Assembly (NCBI GenBank): GCA_001599935.1
Contig: BCIJ01000030.1
Location: 169,419-233,418 of the forward strand
Source of the DNA: Holtermannia corniformis
Taxonomy: Eukaryota; Basidiomycota; Tremellomycetes; Holtermanniales
Length of the DNA stretch: 64,000 nt
Direction of reading: 5' to 3'
The translations under genes were made by a program, and so were the position numbers. Every line of letters begins with the position of its first letter. Position 1 is the first letter of the stretch. Below the pieces are notes generated by a model, which made no database searches, was not told the origin of the DNA, and saw only the letters and a program-made list of their open reading frames with translations. This document shows positions 60,597 through 64,000 of this stretch, piece after piece.

Positions 60597-60867
60597 CTAC
60601 GAGGGTTTGGCACTTGCGCTAGGCTCCGTTTGCATGTACGGATCCGTGGTGTATCTCGGATTGGCCTTGCACGGTAGGTACCATAGACGAAATTGGCGTT
60701 TAACCGCCCAGTACCATTGCAGTAAGCCAAGAACAACCAATACCGAGCCCAAGACGGCCGCAGCGCAGATCACAGCTGGCCGGAAGTCAGCTAACATTCT
60801 CCCTGGCCCGAGTTCTACCTAGCTCCGCCGCTGGGATGTCCTGTGAGTCATTGTCGACGGGCGCCAT
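60597..60867 (-). CDS. 75-residue single-pass membrane protein (candidate 2)
   Basis: Exons 60867-60819 and 60775-60597 with a 43-nt intron (GTAGAA..GCTGAC..CCAG), exactly 76 codons. MAPVDNDSQDIPAAEL precedes the phase-1 intron. Exon 2 begins with the membrane helix AVICAAAVLGSVLVVLGLLQ then WYWAVKRQFRLWYLPCK, a basic juxtamembrane stretch, and ends TEPSASAKPS. An upstream in-frame ATG at 60879 would add four residues. No family is recognised. It shares its architecture with the genes at 59107-59290 and 61178-61457. Confidence 0.52.
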
Positions 60868-61177
60868 TGTGAGAAGCATCGCACGCGCTGTACATTTATG
60901 TGTGCGAAGGCTTGACGGCGCTATTCTGATTGGTGCGAGCGCTGAAAGGAGCGTGCTAATACCGAGTGACAACGCTGGCGGACAGTACGCTTGCGTCCCT
61001 CGCCATTCGTCGAGGTTGATCACGCGATTGCCTTACGAATCATGAACCTAATCAAACGCGCTATAATAGCATAGGAGTCCGCATTCCGCATCTTTGCCGC
61101 TACTGTAAACGGGTAGTCGAACCGGATACATCTGCCTGGCACGTTCGGCCCTTTCTAGCCACCCGTAAAGCCGTCAT

Positions 61178-61457
61178 TCAGTCGACGCTACTCCCCCAGC
61201 TGCGGCAGACCTTGCCCTCGGTCTTTTTGGTATAGATAGCGTGCATGACCCCGACGGTCAAGAGCAGAGTCACAAACAGCGTGCCGGCAATACTGCAGCC
61301 AATGACTAAGCCTGGAAATCGTCAGCAATGACAGACGTATGGCTTGAATGCCAGACTACCAACCGAGTGAAGGACAAGTATCGCTTGCGTCGCCAGCGAC
61401 GGGTGCAACCTCTTCGGCTTGTCGGACGATCAAGTGGAACGCGCCGGTAGCAGGCAT
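61178..61457 (-). CDS. 75-residue single-pass membrane protein (candidate 3)
   Basis: Exons 61457-61364 and 61311-61178 with a 52-nt intron (GTTGGT..GCTGAC..TTCCAG), exactly 76 codons. MPATGAFHLIVRQAEEVAPV continues to DTCPSLG at the phase-1 intron. Exon 2 starts with the helix LVIGCSIAGTLFVTLLLTVG, then VMHAIYTKKTEGK and CRSWGSSVD. As in the two related loci, the intron lies directly before the helix and the tail is basic. No family is recognised. The three proteins do not align convincingly outside this plan. Confidence 0.52.
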
Positions 61458-61781
61458 TTTAGCTAGTCGGCGAGGTCCGACCGGCTGCGTTTACTTGTAC
61501 ATTCTGTGCATGTGTCAGGCGCACAGAGGAGCAGCATAGCTGAAAGGATGCCACTCGGTCGTTTCAGCGGTTGCCTTGCCTTGCCACTCCGTTCTCTGCT
61601 GCAAAGCCCCCCTTTCGGTGCTTTGTACCATACCGTCTCCGACTGCGATTCTTTTCTTTTCTTCAGTAGAAGCGCTACAAGCTCGGTCGATCAAGCACGA
61701 AGGATCCAAGCGTGATCAGTGCTCACCTGGCCTGGGCATACACGAGTGTGATTCATTGTCCATGTACAACGCTCCCTCCCT
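61458..61781. other. Spacer between membrane candidate 3 and epoxide hydrolase
   Basis: 324 bp. Short frames on both strands show no resemblance to known proteins. Nothing else is seen. Confidence 0.5.
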
Positions 61782-63342
61782 TCAGTCCTTGCCCCACCAA
61801 CCCTGAACCCACTCTTCTACATCCTGCCAGAGCGCATCCGGCTTCTCAAGCGCCGCGAAATGCCCACCCCGTTCGTGCACCTTGAACCACTCCAAGTCGC
61901 CCGTTGTCTGCACCCATGGAATCGGCGAGGGGCCCAACTCCAATGGGAAGAGCGAGTATGCAAAGTGCTTGGGCTTGAGGATCCTCTGATCTGGTAGTGC
62001 GTGACCTTCGATGATCTGTGAATCACGTCAGCAAGGGTTGAGGTAAGTCGGGGACTGACGCTGCGGTACGTGTAGATCGACGTCGGGTAGCTGTCGGTCA
62101 ACCAGTAGAGTGTGATGTTTGCAAGGATTGTCTCAGCTGGCAGTTCATCGTCTGTCCACTCGGTCATCTTCTCTCCGATCCTGGCAAAATTCAGTTGCTG
62201 ATGTCCACGCTTAGCACTGTACGGACCAAGCGAGCAGCGCAAGCGGGTTTGAGCCGACGACAAAGCCGATGGTACTCGGACGCGTTCCGTGCATCTGAAG
62301 AAGTCAGCCAGTATTCCATGGAGATGCAACTACCCACCTGTCCATATCCCGCGCTGATCTCGTAGAAACGCTCACAACGACGGGCGAGCAGCTGTTCAAA
62401 GTCCGTCAAGGGCTGATCGACACTGAACCCGGATTTGAAGTGGCAAAAGTTGACTAGAACGGTCAGTCGAGTGCTCAGCTAGCCAACGGCGCAACTGACG
62501 GTGTGCACCTGCGCGCGTTAGCCCAAGTCAGTGTGAGACAGTGGATCTACCCTTGCATGAGTCATACTGGCTCGCCAGAATGCGCGTGACAAACGACCCA
62601 ATGTCACCTCCTTGCGCGATGTAGCCTCCGCCAAAGCCTAGGCCCGTCATGAGCCTGTCAAAGACGTTGGCAATCTGGTCGACCGTCATGTCCGTGTCGA
62701 ATCCTTCGGCTGGCCCAGGCAACTTGCTGAACCCATAGCCGGGCAAGCTCGGGACAATGACATGGTATCGAAAGGACTCGGGATCTTTGGCGTATTCGGT
62801 CGCGAGCTTGTGCAGGATTGGCACAAACTCGAAGAATGAACCGGGCCAGCCGTGCGACAGGATTACGGGGATCTTGGGCTTGCCGGTGGAGGTCGCGGGT
62901 GCGAAGAGAGCAAAGAAGTGGACGTTGAAGGTCACGTCTTGGCTTGTTTGCAGATTGGTTGCGACAACTGGCGCAGTGAACTGAGGAAAGCTGTTGATAT
63001 ACTTTTCCGTCTTGTGCCTGGCAGGTCAGCTGCATCATCGAAGCGACGCCCTCACCAATCATATTCGAGCCAGTTGTCGCGCATGTCGAGCATCCACTCG
63101 CGCGAGACGCCCCACCGGTGCACATCTTTGGCCTCAGTCTCCGACTCTGGTACACCTTGCCCGCGAGCAGTCGTATGCGTATTCTCGCGTGTAACCTTGC
63201 TGATTCTACCGAGCTTGAGCAATGTCTTCAGATCGTCGAGGTCCGCTTGCGGGACCTCGGATTTGAACGGCGTGAGCTTGAGGGTGTTGCCGGACGGGAC
63301 CTGGGCGAAAGCTGAAGTGTCAGGAGGCTGGGGAGGTGCCAT
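61782..63342 (-). CDS. Epoxide hydrolase with EHN domain (alpha/beta hydrolase)
   Basis: Hydrolyses epoxides to diols; microsomal-type family. The N-terminal EHN domain reads FKSEVPQADLDDLKTLLKLG, WGVSREWMLDMRDNWLEYDW and, after an intron, INSFPQFTAPV. The catalytic fold carries VILSHGWPGSFFEFVPIL (oxyanion HGWP), VIVPSLPGYGFSK and YIAQGGDIGSFVTRILASQY with the nucleophile Asp in GGDIG. WLTDSYPTSIYTYRS and ERGGHFAALEKPDALWQDVE follow, the latter supplying the catalytic His. It ends EWVQGWWGKD. A 9-nt exon (62500-62508) seems needed to form KGAHLNFCHFKSGF. About six other short introns are present. No membrane anchor is evident. Confidence 0.9.
62500..62508 (-). other. 9-nt micro-exon of the epoxide hydrolase
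   Basis: GTGCACACC on the minus strand, between an acceptor ending GCGCAG and a GTCAGT donor (intron with CTGAC before the next exon). It provides the conserved (A/V)-H of the K-x-x-H-L-N-F segment in phase. Confidence 0.55.
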
Positions 63343-64000
63343 GTCGACGGTAAAGGTGGTAGGCTGTGTTCAAACAGAGCTTAGTCAGACTCGGCGTTAC
63401 AGTCACGGGGCTCCGCACTCGGTCTGGGGTCGGAACCAAACAACCATCGATGGCTGCAACGAGCTTGCACCGCAACTTCAACCGCGACTAATCCTCACGA
63501 CTGACCAGCAATTATCTCCACAACGAGGCACCTCGCCTAGAGAGACTGGTAGGGAGGAAGGATTATCAGTCCACTGAGCCGCTGCTCTGAGATCACTAGT
63601 GCGGAAAGCGAGGTTCCGCACTACAAGGAGCCTCGAGGATCAACAAGCAAGAATAGAGATAGAATACTATAATATTCGAGCAATGTAGATACAACAAGAG
63701 ACGGCGCGTGTCAAGCTCTCGGAGGCCTAGTCAGGCTGACTCAGCCTTGGTGGAGGTCTGTGGGGAATCCCTCAGTGTCACGCCTATGGCGGTGTCACGT
63801 GGCGAGTAGCCGCTTCGCGGTGCTCAGAGTGCCACTGGTGCTAATCGCACCACTGTCTGTGCGCTGCGGCTGTGCCGCCGCGCCGCGCGCGTCCCTCGTC
63901 TTCCGCGTCGTCTCCTGTTGTATCTGTTAGGCCTGGGCACAGAGAGCGTGACCAGAGCCAGGTGACGTGGCACAGGTAATGGTCTTTATGCTGTGGGACG
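63343..64000. other. Non-coding right edge with inverted repeat
   Basis: 658 bp upstream of the epoxide hydrolase. The first 200 bp are its promoter. Beyond 63650 the sequence changes character, with an AT-rich patch (63650-63690) and then an inverted repeat. It could be the edge of a mobile element continuing to the right. No coding frame was recognised. Confidence 0.5.
63687..63925. repeat. 22-nt inverted repeat flanking a 195-nt core
   Basis: Arm 63687-63708 begins AGATACAACA and ends GGCGCG. The reverse complement of 63904-63925 matches it at 20 of 22 positions. The core has no open frame. Candidates are a MITE, part of an LTR or a structured transcript end. Confidence 0.55.

Overview
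The window is nuclear DNA of a fungus, most likely a basidiomycete. Genes are dense and split by many tiny introns, typically 37-52 nt. Those introns mostly begin GTGAGT, GTACGT or GTCAGT, carry a CTGAC or CTAAC branch site and end CAG. The gene set (Chs3-type chitin synthase, FHA-forkhead factor, DHA2 and DAL5-type transporters, NRPS-like reductase) is fungal. I cannot name the species. No CRISPR array, rRNA or convincing tRNA was seen, and there is one ambiguous base, at 54839.

Layout. 1-9.4 kb: proline catabolism (P5C dehydrogenase, cut by the left edge), an amino-acid permease and a chitin synthase, all on the minus strand. 9.9-20.1 kb: housekeeping, with an Fhl1-like factor divergent from the splicing helicase Prp22, then the ribosome-assembly factor Nsa1. 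20.5-33.6 kb: an accessory metabolic block with a beta-lactamase-fold serine hydrolase, a DHA2 exporter, a DAL5-type permease and a three-domain adenylation-thiolation-reductase enzyme. It looks like a small secondary-metabolism cluster. 33.7-41.0 kb: chromatin and chromosome proteins (Swc5, shugoshin), a ubiquitin-like protein and two unrecognised genes. 41.2-53.2 kb: Fap7, Ntf2, a secreted GPI-type protein, a Hos2-type deacetylase and a membrane-linked SDR. Introns in 39.7-49.9 kb are abnormally long (165-2715 nt) for this genome.

53.3-61.5 kb is the most unusual part. It holds five intact copies, one dead copy and one possible distant relative of a small cysteine-rich protein family that I do not recognise. 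The copies share the signature C-x-C-x4-H-x7-C, then a distal C-x2-C-x5-C, with an intron always one residue after the distal CxxC. In three copies exon 1 is exactly 183 nt. They surround the cell-cycle kinase gene CDK1 and are interleaved with three tiny single-pass membrane-protein genes, each with a phase-1 intron just before the membrane helix. The window ends with an epoxide hydrolase and a non-coding stretch carrying a 22-nt inverted repeat.

Unusual gene structure also stands out. Prp22 has a 3-nt micro-exon that restores a conserved KEYM motif. Two other genes have 9-nt micro-exons. The first intron of NTF2 seems to be GA-AG. All gene models are read by eye from translated exons and family conservation. 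Exon edges without stated coordinates are approximate.
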